This document shows positions 17,217 through 29,500 of a stretch of 64,000 nucleotides of DNA, one piece after another. The stretch's first letter is position 1, and each line of letters begins with the position of its first letter. Origin of the DNA: Cruorifilaria tuberocauda (taxonomy: Eukaryota > Nematoda > Chromadorea > Rhabditida > Onchocercidae). The translations under genes and the position numbers were made by a program. The DNA lies in assembly GCA_013365365.1 (NCBI GenBank), contig JABVXU010000123.1, positions 62,001 through 126,000 on the forward strand. The letters are read 5' to 3'. The notes beneath the pieces were generated by a model. That model ran no database searches. It saw only the letters and a program-made list of their open reading frames with translations, and had not been told where the DNA came from.

Positions 17217-19201
17217 ATGAGATACACGCATGCTATTGTTGTTCGCATCCCACGTAGTGTGAAAGCAGAAAGGAAAATAAAAGTTGATCTGGCATTAGCG
17301 GAAAAGCAACAGGAAGAGCTTTGCGAAACGCTCAGAGAAGTTTGTGTTTATATTATACTCAATATAATTGGTGCTCTTGCTTTTGCTAAGCTTGTAGTTC
17401 TGATTTACAAATTTAACACAAATTTATGTTGTTTTACTGAGTATTTCTACTGCAGACTATCTTTTAATAAAATTTTATTTATGTGAATTTTTATGTTCAA
17501 CAAGTAATTTCTTTTCTAGGCTGGTGTCGATATTATTGAACTCTCGACTGAAGATCGTTGTGTACAACAAAGTTTGTTTACCGGCGATGCTGCTATTTGT
17601 ATTAACGGTACTGCCTTGATTACTCGTCCAAAGAGAAGTGGAAGCCGCTTACTTGAGGTCTGTAATTTCTTTATAAGCTATTAACGAGATATTATGTTAA
17701 TCATATATCTGCCGTGATATTCTTGCTTGTAATATACAACTTTATAAGGACCAGCTGAATAATAATTGCTTGATATAAATAATGACAATTGAATAACTGG
17801 ATGGAGGTCTCGCTACAAGAAATAATATATTTATAATATTCGGATCTTAATGACAAAAAGAGGTAGCTGTATTTGTAGTGTAGAAGAAAATATTTGTCAT
17901 GTGGATGAAGCATTGGTAATTATAATATTTATCTTTTATTCGATATTTGGGTAACGAATTATTATTTGCAGATTAGCAACTTGCTTAATCAACTTGCCTG
18001 GCAGGTTGTAGAAACACCAAAAGTTTCTGATCGTAATAAAGAAATCGTGCTTGAAGGGAGTGATGTGTTATATACTGGTAAAGAAGTATTTGTCGGTATA
18101 CGAAAGAATGGTACCAACATGGAAGGAGCACTCGTAATTTAATTTAAATTTCTAGTATATTTTTATTCAAAAATAGCAATATCATCTTTTACCAGATACA
18201 ACGAACATTGTTTTTGAACTTTATGAGTAGTTATTGTTTATTTTCAGATTGTCGCACGAACATTTTCTGATCTAGCTGTAATACCAATCACACTTCCTGG
18301 AAATCAATCCTTAAGGCATTATGTTTCGCTCATTTCGGCTGATGTTCTTGCAGTGGGTAGTTCTAAAGAAGCGAAACAAGTTATACAAGTATGTCTTCAT
18401 TAAATTATTTTATTCTTCAAGTTATGTGAAAGGTGATTTAATGTTGAAGCGCTTATTTCAATTTATTATTGTTTATTTATTTCAACAATTTTCAATTCAA
18501 GCACATTACGATTTTCATTTGTAGCATTTCCGTTCCCATTTATTAGTCCAACTATGCATACATTTCATTAAAAAAATTGATCTTTGTTTTCAAATTCATT
18601 TTAGCGGATGGGGCGGGAGGCGACTTTCCGATATAAAACTCTTACAGTAAATCATGAGGAGGCTGTAGATTGTATAAATGTTAATGATTACGTTATTTAT
18701 CGACAAGATATTCCTGAAAAGGTATGTTTTATAATTTTGTTATCAGTTGTATTATTATTTCTTTTAATAAGTTCTGGATTGGAAAGTGATAAGACATTGA
18801 AAGAAGCTGTAGAATTTTAATTATTCAATGGAATTTTGGTACTGTATGACAGTTTTTCGACCACTTGTTTTTATATTATTTAGCATGTAAATTCCAGTAA
18901 CAGTTTGCAAAGTCGAAGATTTTGAAAGATTAGAAACAAGGCTGCTAACTTCTTGAATTTGTCATCGTTTTGGGTCCTGGTCGGTATCGTTTTTAATCTC
19001 CTTACCACCATTCTTAGTTACTAGCGAATGCAATGCATCACTTTACTTACTCATTTTTAATGTTTCTAGAAATTTCAAATCCTTCATGAACCGATCCAAA
19101 TGGTTGGAATAATAGCGGGTGAGCTGGCGAAAATTGGCAATCCTGTTTCACGTTTTGTCTTGCTCACAATGGAAATGAAAATCGTGAAATCTCTCTGGTG
19201 A
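17217..19201 (+). CDS. Dimethylarginine dimethylaminohydrolase family protein, catalytic residues lost
   Basis: DDAH enzymes hydrolyse methylated arginines to citrulline and so control nitric oxide synthase inhibitors. Exons 17217-17339, 17520-17657, 17972-18133, 18248-18388, 18605-18721 and 19070-19201 give 270 residues (human DDAH1 285). Shared landmarks are THAIVVRIPRS, TALITRP, the LEGSDVLYTGKEVFVG segment (DGGDVLFTGREFFVG in human), VLAVGSS, and a C-terminal GELAKIG segment. Aligned without gaps in exons 4 and 6, the catalytic His position is Ser162 and the CC pair holding the nucleophile is Arg255-Phe256. The acidic triad residue is Glu115, which is acceptable because the Pseudomonas enzyme uses Glu. 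Two substrate-side acidic positions near residue 60 are Gln and Gly. All exons are open and frame-consistent, so this is not a decaying pseudogene. It is probably a pseudoenzyme or a repurposed pentein fold. The family call is confident; lack of activity is inference. Confidence 0.85.
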
Positions 19202-20738
19202 CTCTGAATTGCTCTTTTGCAGAGCCACAAGTACTTTATATTTTAAAACATGATTCGTTACCTTGTATAAATTTCATTATTCGTATATTAACTCATTATT
19301 CTGTGTTATATGTAAGAAAAATTTCTTAAGAATGTAGTTATCTCGCCAGAGTGTTTTATCATTAAATACTCAACCTCTTTTGAGGATGTTTTTTGATATT
19401 GCTTTTACACAGTTAATTTTAAATCACATTCCATGCCTAAGGAAATTCTAAAACTTCTTCTGTACTTAACTTCTTTGCAAAAATATACGACATTCTTATT
19501 TACTTTGTTGTTCCATTATCAAAATCCACAGCTTTTCGACAACGCATCTACATATTTTCGCTTCACGACTACTGCATGTCTTTCTATTCAGTACACAATC
19601 TCTTCCCATTTCTGCATGTGTAATACCTAGAGGTAGAGTATAAGATAAAGGGACGATATACAAATGTAAAGATTCGTATCCTGTTCATGAAAAAACGACT
19701 AACTAGTAAGGGGTATTACATTTTTTCTAATCCCATATAGAAGATTATCATTTTTTTTATATAAACAGAATTATAATTGACAAATGAACTTTAATCTTTC
19801 GTTTAGAAATGCGTGCCATGAAAAATATGTATGACTTTAATAAGAAATTCGACAGTCAGTCAAAATGTAGCAAGTAGTTATAAACCATGTACAGGTTAAT
19901 AGAAAGTTGCAGGAAGAAGGACAAAATGACAACACAAAATAATAACTAAGATTGGACGTTCAATATACATCACAGCCACAATTTTTTCAAATACCTAGAA
20001 ACAATTTCGAAAGAATTAAGATACCTATGGATTTAGAATTTAGAAACGAATCTCTCCAAAACCAAGAATTTTTAATGATCTGATTTTGTGTGTATGGGAA
20101 AAATCAGAAAGATTAAATAAAATCTTTCGCGGATTCTCGTCAAGTTTAAATATGTTTATTATCTTGGATTTTAATAATTTAAAAGACATTCCTACTATTC
20201 ACTTCAGTCATTAAAGTGAAGAGACAAAACAGAACAAAAAGCAGTTCAGAAAAACATACAGCTTAGCTCTTAATAGTTCAACGTAGAGCACAACATATAA
20301 GCAAAGAAATCTGACGAACATTATTGGAAAATTGTCATGTGAAAAAGAAGGACCAATGTAAGGTGTGAAAAAACCCATAAAATAATATATAAAAAGTGAA
20401 AAACATCTTGCTATAGCCACAAAACATCAGAGGGGAAGGACTGCACTATCAACAAACTGTCAGAGATTCAAAGTTAAAAAATATCTAATGTACAGCCATC
20501 CTGTCAACGTGTAAATAAATAAAACACTGTTAAGTAGCGTGAAGAAAAAATCTCCTCCATGATTCCAGCAATCTAAAAAATCAGAAATTCTGATGGTTCA
20601 CTTTAGTGATTTTAGCACTTATATCATATATTAGTATGCGCAGAAAAATTCTGATCCCTTTTTCCCAAAACTTTCTAATGAAAACAAAAGGTTGAACGTA
20701 ATAAAAAGGTCGAGATCACTTTTCAAATACATATCAAA
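19202..20738. other. Convergent intergenic region
   Basis: 3' flanks of the DDAH-like gene (+) and the Flower gene (-). AT-rich; no coding or RNA gene recognised. Confidence 0.6.
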
Positions 20739-21754
20739 TTAGGCCACGGATGGATTTCCAAAGGATGCTGGTGTTTGTTGCTGGTTGACGTTTGCATTCC
20801 ACGCTGGGTCTGTGACACCACTCATTGATGATAAATCTGCTTTTTTGCCCAATGCTAGGAAACCATAAACTGTGCCTGATGCGAAGATCATTCCACTACC
20901 AAGTACTGTATTTAACTCGGTGCACAACAATATTGGTAACACGCCCATACTATAAAAGTTTAGTTTTATACAATTTTGGAACAATATACATCACAAAAAT
21001 AGGTGATCCATCAAAAAATTATGGAATAAATACTTTTAGTGAATTTTTTGCCTAGCATTCCTGTAGACCCTAAACGACCTTAACAAAAGAAACTTAAATA
21101 AAGCCATTAGAAACTTACATGCAATAAAGAGCTCCTTTCTGCCAATACTTTCGTGATTCCGAAAACATGGCAATTCTCTCAATGAAATCAATAAACATGC
21201 AACAAAACGGAGCCTCTAATGCTACTGTCAGTATACCAAACGCTCTGCAAAAGAATCAGTCAGCAATAATAGCTGTAACGGTTAACTGTTCTGTTAGTGT
21301 TTAAAATGAATTGAGATGTTAATTCTGAAATGTATTTAAAATTAATAAGAGATATCTGAATATTGATTTTAAATATATTTCAGAATCATTTCATATGGTT
21401 TTTATTTGTACATTGATCTTTCTTAGCTTTTAAAAATTACAGTCCTTGAAAAACTAAACAAGACTTATATATAATTATAACGTTATAAATTATAACAATT
21501 AACACAAAACTCATAAATAACTTTCATTACTACATAAAATGAAATAAATTAAGAATAACTAACAGCTGCAGTAAAACAGCAATGATACAAGTTGCGGAGA
21601 ATGAAAGTAAGCCAAGTACAGCAAAGAAAATAGCCACAAAGCCACCAAATACACCCAATCCTTTAGCCAAAAAACGCACCCACCAAGGGAAAGCAGAATT
21701 TGGATCATGCTCTTGCTGCATTTGAGATTGCATACCCGATGTGGCCGCTCCCAT
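20739..21754 (-). CDS. flwr-1: Flower homologue (CACFD1 family four-helix membrane protein)
   Basis: Small synaptic-vesicle and endocytic membrane protein proposed as a calcium channel and, in flies, a cell-fitness marker. Three exons on the minus strand (21754-21564, 21244-21119, 20949-20739) give 175 residues, close to the usual size. Landmarks are WWVRFLAKGLGVFGG at the first helix, a second helix running into LTVALEAPFCC, whose Glu matches the conserved acidic residue of Flower, then KYWQKGALY, and a final helix pair with LGSGMIFASGTVYGFLALGK. The tail is Gln/Asn/Pro-rich and cytosolic. A TTTCAG acceptor lies 31 bases upstream of the ATG, consistent with trans-splicing. Phases agree across both introns. 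Confidence 0.93.
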
Positions 21755-23513
21755 TGTATTTTGAAGTTACTTTTTGTTAATAAATCTGAAACACTCAAAA
21801 TCACAATGCATGCACTGCTATACATTCGGCAAATCCCCAATAATCCAAATCATCTTGCTTCAAGTTCCTAAAAGTCGATCTCTGTAAGAAAACTCAAAAA
21901 TCCGCATGTCTAGACAGAATGCTTTTTACCAAAATGAGAAAAAATGTGTAACCAGATGGAATAAAATAGGAATATATAAGGGGAAGAAATGTAATGAACC
22001 CTGCCTACAGCAATACAATTAAATGCACCACGCCGATCAATTTCCATTTCTGAATCAACATTTGCCCAAAAAATCCCATCAATTAACCAATATTTCAGAG
22101 TTCTGAAAGTCTAAAAAAGTATATCTGATTTATTAATAGTACAGGCTATATCGCAGAAGTAATTAATGTTATATTTATTTACCGCAATTTTTTTCACTGA
22201 ATAAACAATGTATTTATAAGAATTTGTAAGGGAAAAATATTAAAAGCAAAAAAATTCTTCTACACTCTAAGAGTGAAGGTAAAGAATGAAAAATAGGCTC
22301 CCCTTTAAGCATATTCTATACATTCAAAAGAGAATGATTCAATTCAAACACAAATAATATATGAACCAAAAGCTAGTAGCACGAAGCATGATATTCTGAA
22401 ATAAAGATTAGGAAAGATCGACATAGAAGAGATAATGCCCAAAAACAATATTGAATGAACCGGAACATATGACGTTGAGTAAAAAATAAAAGAATAAATC
22501 TAAAAATAGTTTATTGATGTTGAACAAAAAGAATCCCTTCTAAAGTTAAACAATTAAGTTCACATATGATTGAAATTGAAAATTTGGAAGTCACTTTTTT
22601 ACGAAGATTACAATTCAAAATATTCCAGTACAAAACATCGAAAGTAACACGGGTAGGGGATGAGAATGTACAACAAACAAATTATTCACAATCACAACTC
22701 GTTAACTCTGGACAACGAGTTTAGAAAACGAAAATTTCAAAATAACCCGACGAATTTCCAAATGTTAATGTCACACAAAAAATAAATAAGTGAAAATAGT
22801 AAACCAGACTTGGGTTTGAGATCATCATTCATTAGCTAGCAATTTACCACCAGTCTTACCATCCGTTTTTTTTCGGTTCCAATCTTTTCTCAATCACTAT
22901 CAACAAAATGCATTATGTCCTTTCCCACCAGATTGCATATCCAGATTGCGCTTATCTTTTCTATCAATAATGACGAAATCTTAACATTTATTAAAAAAGA
23001 TCTTTCTATACAACAATATTCATTCATCCAGATATTATTCACAGTTAATACTACAAAACTTTGAAATAAAAATTTTCGGAACTATTTTGTGCTATTTGAA
23101 GATCTTAGTTAAATAATGCCTTCTGAATTCAAAAGTGGAACCAACTTCCCACTTGATCTCTAATGGAATCAATAAACGACGAAAAAAAATTAAAGAGGGA
23201 AAGGATCAGTAAATGATATAAACAAGAATAGAAGATAACATGGTAATTTTCATAGTCGCTGAATGCCTTAACTGAGTAAAAATATATTAATCCAGCTTTC
23301 GTAGGCGCAGGATTTCTTATACTAGTTCATGAAAACTAAGTGTATAAAAATTAAAATCTCTTAGTGAAGTTCCGATATTGTCCATTTATTTAAAATACTT
23401 CAAGAATACAGAAATCAGATCATAATAAATGATATAGCGAACAAAATCATATCCAAAAAAACCGGAAAAAAATCGACATATTTTAAACCTGAGGAAGAAG
23501 TACCATAAGAATT
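21755..23513. other. Region between Flower and the 3' end of MED14
   Basis: Mostly AT-rich MED14 3' flank and Flower upstream DNA. One minus-strand patch at about 22012-22106 looks exon-like (see findings). Nothing else is recognised. Confidence 0.5.
21785..21786 (-). other. Probable spliced-leader acceptor of Flower
   Basis: GTGTTTCAG on the minus strand ends here, 31 bases before the Flower ATG. It could instead be the acceptor of a 5' UTR intron joined to the exon-like patch near 22012-22106. Confidence 0.4.
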
Positions 23514-26500
23514 CTATCGTTGTACGGCAAAATTATAAGCAAGAGAATAAATTGCTGGCCATAAAGCTGGTTCATTTGTCAAAGAGTATTGCTCAGAAAC
23601 ATTTGACAAAACAGTTGTAGCATTACTGGCATCGTCGTCTGCGCCGCTGCTGCGTCGGGCCACGGTATTCCTTAAGCAACCAAACGATAAGCATGCAGAA
23701 TTATGTTAATGATTATCATTCTGAACTCAAGTGAATGAGAAAAAAATTGAAGCAGAAAATATGAATCAACTCATCTGTATGAAGCAACAACTTGCAACTA
23801 AATATCAAGACTAAGAGGGACTTTAGTCTAAAGCTTGTATACGATGACTGAATCTAGTAGCAAGATGAAAAATTTTTCTTGATTTTATTTTAAAACCGAA
23901 AATTTACTCATTCAAGAAAAGTATTATAAATCTCACGTTTGCGTATTGTAAATAAGAGGTATCAAGTGTTTTGATGCATCCGCGTTTTTTTCTGATGGAT
24001 TATGACGAGTTGGTCTTAAGCAAAGCTAAAAAATTTTTAAATTAATGAAAATGATTTTCACAACATGACTTTCTCACTCTGTGTCTAATATAATTCAAAA
24101 AAGAGGAAAACTGATACTGACAAAATGAGTGTTCTTCAAGGAACTAACAAGTTTTTGAATTCAAAAGACTTACCAAAATCAGAACACTGATATTTGTCTG
24201 ATCAATCACAATGCCAGGTGAAATGCGCGCTCTTGGTAATGATCCCTCCTGGCTCCACATTACCAGTTGTATTGATGGACGCCAAGGAGTGTCCTCAGCC
24301 CAATTCTTAATTACATTAATATTATTATAAATAAGTGCTCTTTCTCAAATATTCTCGTATTTTATAAATAAGGAATTGCGGATGAAAATATATAAATAGT
24401 TCATGAATATAAATGAAAAATATATAAATTTGAATTTTCTACTCCCTGAATACTGATATCAAAAATTATGTATACTGCAGTAGTCATTTACTCCATAGAC
24501 AAAGACAAAAACTTACCATTTGTACACTCATTACACGAGCAATAGCTGAGAATGCACCTGGTGCGGCAAGCCTACATGCATTAGCGAATGCAACAACAGC
24601 AATTTCGTTCCCCAATCGAGCAACAAATCTAATGAAATAAAGCTCCGCCGTACGGATATCACTCTCAACCGGGATATCTTCACCTTCTAGAAACATGAAA
24701 ATTTTGAATTAAATATTTTTTCTAATTTTTTCTTACCATACATCAAATTTGTTTCTGTGTTGTAGAGAAAATTGTTATAAAGTCAGGAAATAAAAGATTA
24801 GATGCCTTTCTACCTCAGCTATTTTCCCACTAGCATCTTTATCTTCGTTTCTTTATACTTTCTTTCTTTTAAATATGAAAAAATTTAATGCCATTCGAAA
24901 AAAACTTGCCGAAATCCAACTTCATTTTTAAACTCATAGTTTCCTCATCCAAATAGATATTCATATTGACCAAAAATGGTTCATGCTTTAGGTTCGGTGG
25001 TGCAGCACCTAAAACCGATAACCGAACACTTTCCGGAGTTGCAATTAGTTGTCGGAACTGAATCACCGGATGTGCACCTGATCCACGATGCTCTCGACGA
25101 TATCCCTCTAATGCTGGACCCAATTTTGACAAGTACGCTAGTGCGAACAAATATTGATCGAGAGGACAATTTCCTGTAACATTCGTTGATCAATAACCAG
25201 TGAGATTTCATATCATATCTAGCATCTAACTGGAATAAATGGAATTATACTATTGAAAGAAATTACCAGACTCATCAATAGATGTCATGCAGTGTAATGA
25301 ATCGTGGTCCAGCAAAATTGGGGTTTTCGAGCGACAGTCTGATGAATATCGTAAGGAAGAAGAACCAAAGCTATCTACGGGAGCCGACATATGTGATATT
25401 GGTGACGACACAATTCTCGATACCGGAGAGCGAACCATCTGGAAATATAGATTAATAAAGTATTTCAAACTAATAAAGAAAAGTAACCTATTCGAAAAAA
25501 ACTACCTAAAATATTTTTTCACCGTTCTCTTTTTGATTATTCATTATAATCTGCTCCAATTTGTAGATGGAGTGTTTAACCCAAAATTATAAGCTATTAA
25601 ACAATATGTAACATTAATTACCTGGTGAGGTGGTAGAGACCCAGGTCCAGAATTGGTAGCTGACCAGCCAAAGGCACTAGGTGACTTTTCTTCATTTGTA
25701 CTTCGTAATTCAGGACTAAAAAAAGAGCGGAATGAAGAAAAAGCACACATTAAGAAAAGTACATGAGAAAATATTTACTGAAGTAGGGTCATTACTGATT
25801 ATATGCATTTCTATACTTACGCCATACGACGGATTTGGCTGAAGAATAGTTTTTTTACATAAATTTATTGAAAAAGCGGAAATATGTCTAAAAACAATAA
25901 TGACGAACGGCTTACCTTAAGAAATTACAGCAAAATTGGCGCAAGCGAAATGCACAAGTTGAACCCATTGAGCAGTCACGTAAACCAATCCTTGAATTAC
26001 CCAATAAAAGAAATTCCAAATGCACATGGTCATATATTAAACGAATTCTGTATTCATCCACCATTGATACTGTAACCTAAAAAAGAACATGCAAATAGTA
26101 ACCTATTTCGTTATTTCATGAAAAGAATCTTTTGCACGTTTTTAGATATAACCACTTCTAAACTTTATAAAATAGTAGTCAATAATACAATGGTTTTAAA
26201 TCGTTCGACTAAAGATATCTTTACAGCCAGTGTATTTCGGAAAGTTGAAAGTTCTTGCAAATATTTGCCATCATAGTTCTACCGCCTCGTCCTATCCATA
26301 GCAAAATGTGTAAATCAAATCAATATGAAATGAAGAAATTTAGAGATGCAACATGCTTGTACGAGCATGTTCCCAAATTAGTAAATGCATACTTGCAGAT
26401 TCAAGGCCAACGCAGCGTCATAGCACATCATTTGACAAAATGCTCGGAGTGACTGAAGTCGAATTCGAGTGAATGAATGAAGAGAAGAAAGTGGACCAAC

Positions 26501-29500
26501 AGAATCAATTAAGTATTGTACGAGATCAATAAGAGAACGTCGTTTATTAAATCGCTCTTGGAGACGGGAAGCTAACAGTACATGTGGGTTCCACAATCTA
26601 GAATTATTTTTCGGCTAACATATTCCCTTACTTGTAATATAACAACGTCAATGGAAATGATAAACAATTAAAAAGTATCTCCTAGACAATCACAAACCAT
26701 AATGCCGAAATACGTGGAGATTAACAAATACATATTTATGTTTCACTTGTTAAACCGATACAATGAACTGCAACGTTACTAAATCTGAATTTTATCCTCT
26801 CATATCTTCTTATTCCATAGCCAATGGATAGAAAAAAAAACTGCTTTATAAAGAGAAAATTTCATCCTATGAATTCTTTTTGTGAATGACTATAAATCAT
26901 TATTAGCACAAACTGAAAAACGATTATCAAAAATGAAGTGAGACGGCAGATTTTAGAAGCAAATATTGAAAAGCATACGTTTCGGATTTGCTGAGATCAG
27001 TTGATGCTACTCGACGACTTGGTCCAATTCCAAATGTAAGATAAAAATACTGCTTATTGTTTGGAGCTTTCTGCGTTCTCCATGAAAGCATCATCAACAT
27101 ATTACGATTTGAACCGTATGCCAATACCAGTTTATGATACGTGAATGCCACAACCTATTTGCGAAAATTACAGAGCATGAGCATCCATATTTAAAACTGA
27201 TATATTCAAACTAATTAAAAGTGCTTAAGTCAACCAAATTAAGTTGATGTTGGTACTTAAGATTCTACTACTACAAGGTCGAGCAACCCTTATTTCATTA
27301 TTTCGTTTAGAAAAAATAATTTAAAAATTCATGATAGAAATGAAAGGGTTGAAACTCTCTAATCACAAACAACTCCCAATTTTATGTAAAAATAATACAG
27401 CTTACATTACAGTACTTATTATAGTGATTATAATAAGCAGCTGCAAACTCTTTTACTGGATCGAACATATGCGCGAAAACGATTAAACGATCAATCATAT
27501 GAGTTGAAACACTTTCCGATGTATTCGGTGATGAAACTCCCCCACTACCATGAATCTCCATAACCGTTGTCTTTGTCTGAAGTTTATAATTTGCCAGAAA
27601 TGTTATTTAGTTAATTATAAATAAAGGTTAATGAAAGAGAGAGAGACAACAGACAAACAGAGATAGCTGACTATTACAGCTGCTTATCTACATATATAAA
27701 TATCAGACGATATTTTTTCCAAGCATAATATTTCTGGTACAGAGAAAATCATGCAAACCTTAGCAGATTCATAATCAATGCACATAACAGGCTCACAGAA
27801 ATCAGCAACTAAAGGCGTATTAATCAAAGTGCATTCAAATGGCCAAATAACGCGAGTTCTTGTATCTAACCGGAGGCAACAGTTAATTACCGATGAAAAG
27901 AAGTCATCGGATCCTGAGGATACGGCTTCAGAAAAGCTGAAAAAAAAATTTAGGTGTTTAGCACATAACTTAGCGACATCAAAATAAATAGAAAGGAAAA
28001 ACATGGAAAAAAATCATATTTACTTCGTTAAATGCAAAATTAGACCACCAACTGTCGGTTCCACAGTAAGGGGCTTATACTTAACATTACGACGATCAAG
28101 TTCTTCACAAATTCTCATGAATGCCAATCGGTCATCTAAAGTAGCAACGGCTGATGTTAGTAATCTTCTGTCGCCCAACCAACGTCGACGCTAAAATATA
28201 ATTTACAAAGATTCACGTAATTAAATGATTGTCTTTTTAATATTAAATGTTTTAATATTAAATAAAGCTCATTCATATTAGCAAACCTTTGCAGGAGGTT
28301 CCAAATCATCGTCATTTCTCGCGTTTGGGAAACTTGATTCAGGCAGTGTTGTCAACAACTGAGAAGGGTGCAATCGTACCATATTTAACTTTCGCTCAGC
28401 ATTTGATAACAAATACATATCAATGTTTACCCCAATTTGTTCGTTAGGAGTAAATGAAACTATCTAAAAGATTGAAATAGTCGCAATTTTTGAAAACTAA
28501 ACCCATTAATATGAATTTTTCATAATATTCATGGATACATCTTTACAGTCAAGAGATTACAAATGACTAAAAGATCAGTTAATCTTTATTATCTTGAAAG
28601 CACGCATGAAAAACAATATTTAATTCAATGAAATATTCTTTGACTAATAAAGTACCAAATATGCAAATTACAAGTCCACTATAAACCTGGAAGCAAAATA
28701 AGCTTACGAGATAATACATTTCCTCTTTGATAAACTGAAGGCATATCCGATCAGGCGGCAATTCTGGCAAACTTGACAGTCGAGTGCAAAATACGTTATC
28801 TGGAACGATTCGAACTGGGAGAGGTGCAACGGCTTTACGATACCGTTCCAACATTAATAAAATCCTGCAAAAATGTCCAATATTTATATTTTAGTAGATG
28901 AGTGAATAAAATATGATATTGAACTTGCCATAAATGAGACATAAACAATGCATAATACCTCAGCCTGTCCATCTTATTTGTAATTGCCTGCAAAGGTACG
29001 CGATCGTCGATAAGCTGTTCCAACTCTCGAAGTTCTGCGCATGATCCTGATATTTGGAAAAAATTTGAAAATCAAAATCTACAGATTTCTTTTACTTATT
29101 AAAATGTCCCAGCGCATAGAATTTATATTCAATCGACATTAAAAAGCATTTTCTGAACGAAATTAAAAGTTTACCTAACGCCCGCACAATTGCGATCACG
29201 TTTCCAGAAAAATCGTTAATTGACACAATCAACATTTCATCAGCATGTGACTGAACCCCTAACAATGGATAAGTAAGTGTGGGGGCAGCTCTACCCGTAA
29301 GTGACACAATAACCGGTGGTTTCAGCAAGCCAAGTCTTTCGCGGATACGTAAAAGTCGTTCACGACAACGGACACCAACTGTTTCCGACAATAAACGATT
29401 AACTGATAATCTTCTAAAAGAAATTCATGATTAGAAATTTACCTTAGCATCGAGGTTAAAAGTATAATCACTTATTCAACTAAATTTAAATGAGTAAATT

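Noticed and set aside
19070..19240. Alternative donor GTGAGC inside the last DDAH exon, joining to an acceptor near 19221
   Set aside because: The alternative tail does not resemble DDAH, whereas reading through aligns without gaps to the family C-terminus.
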